DNA of 8,894 nt. Source: Alcanivorax sp. Its GTDB lineage: Bacteria; Pseudomonadota; Gammaproteobacteria; Pseudomonadales; Alcanivoracaceae. The translations under genes and the position numbers were made by a program. The notes below the pieces were generated by a model that was given only the letters and a program-made list of their open reading frames with translations, searched no databases and was not told the origin of the DNA. Location: the NCBI GenBank assembly GCA_007135015.1, contig SLJS01000383.1:1-8894 (forward strand), written 5' to 3'. Below, piece after piece: positions 8,856 to 8,894 of this stretch (its first letter is position 1; every line of letters begins with the position of its first letter).

Positions 8856-8875
8856 TGGCGCGCGTTGCGCGCCAC
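8855..8875 (+). terminator. Perfect 9-bp stem-loop at the relA stop
   Basis: GTGGCGCGC (8855-8863) and GCGCGCCAC (8867-8875) are exact complements around a GTT loop. The left arm uses the last base of the relA stop codon. No T-run follows within the window, so this is either a Rho-independent terminator lacking a normal tail, an mRNA 3' stabiliser, or a repeat-derived hairpin. Confidence 0.45.
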
Positions 8876-8894
8876 GGCTGCGGGTCGCGGGCTG
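8876..8894 (+). repeat. Possible start of a second heptamer repeat, cut by the window edge
   Basis: After the relA stem-loop the bases fall into 7-bp units GGCTGCG, GGTCGCG, GGCTG. Two and a half units are too few to be sure. The unit differs from the GGGACAA array upstream of the exonuclease gene. Confidence 0.25.

Overview
This is a GC-rich chromosomal segment from a proteobacterium. Protein similarity and gene order point to the Gammaproteobacteria: the series barA/gacS, cysM, rlmD, relA is close to the arrangement known in Pseudomonas, and barA, rlmD and relA are also neighbours in Escherichia coli. A free-living, high-GC group such as the Chromatiales or Ectothiorhodospiraceae would fit, but that narrower placement is inference. 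The genes are chromosomal housekeeping and regulatory genes. I see no integrase, transposase, phage gene, tRNA, rRNA or CRISPR array.

Layout. (1) The window opens inside acpS (+), which lacks about 15 N-terminal codons. (2) Convergent with it, overlapping by 40 bp, is a complete hybrid sensor kinase of the BarA/GacS type (-). (3) A 340-bp divergent intergenic region follows. It carries an intrinsic-terminator-like hairpin with a T6 tail, an AT-rich patch, a second hairpin with a T-rich tail, and a weak candidate promoter for cysM. (4) cysM (+) encodes O-acetylserine sulfhydrylase B. (5) The cysM stop codon lies inside a 13-unit heptamer tandem array (consensus GGGACAA). Four inverted units of the same heptamer follow, giving a long potential hairpin just before the next ribosome binding site. 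(6) A DEDDy-type 3'-5' exonuclease gene and rlmD (23S rRNA m5U1939 methyltransferase) sit 1 nt apart. (7) relA, full length at 744 aa, follows after 57 nt and ends in a perfect 9-bp stem-loop. A second, different heptamer-like repeat appears to begin at the window edge.

How the genes relate. BarA/GacS-type kinases signal through a GacA/UvrY-type regulator to Csr/Rsm small RNAs. RelA makes (p)ppGpp on amino-acid starvation. CysM completes cysteine synthesis. RlmD modifies the ribosome that RelA monitors. The exonuclease is of unknown physiological role. The plus-strand genes from cysM to relA could be partly co-transcribed; exonuclease and rlmD almost certainly are. The most unusual part of the window is the heptamer array and its inverted arm between cysM and the exonuclease gene. 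The orphan terminator in the barA-cysM gap is next.
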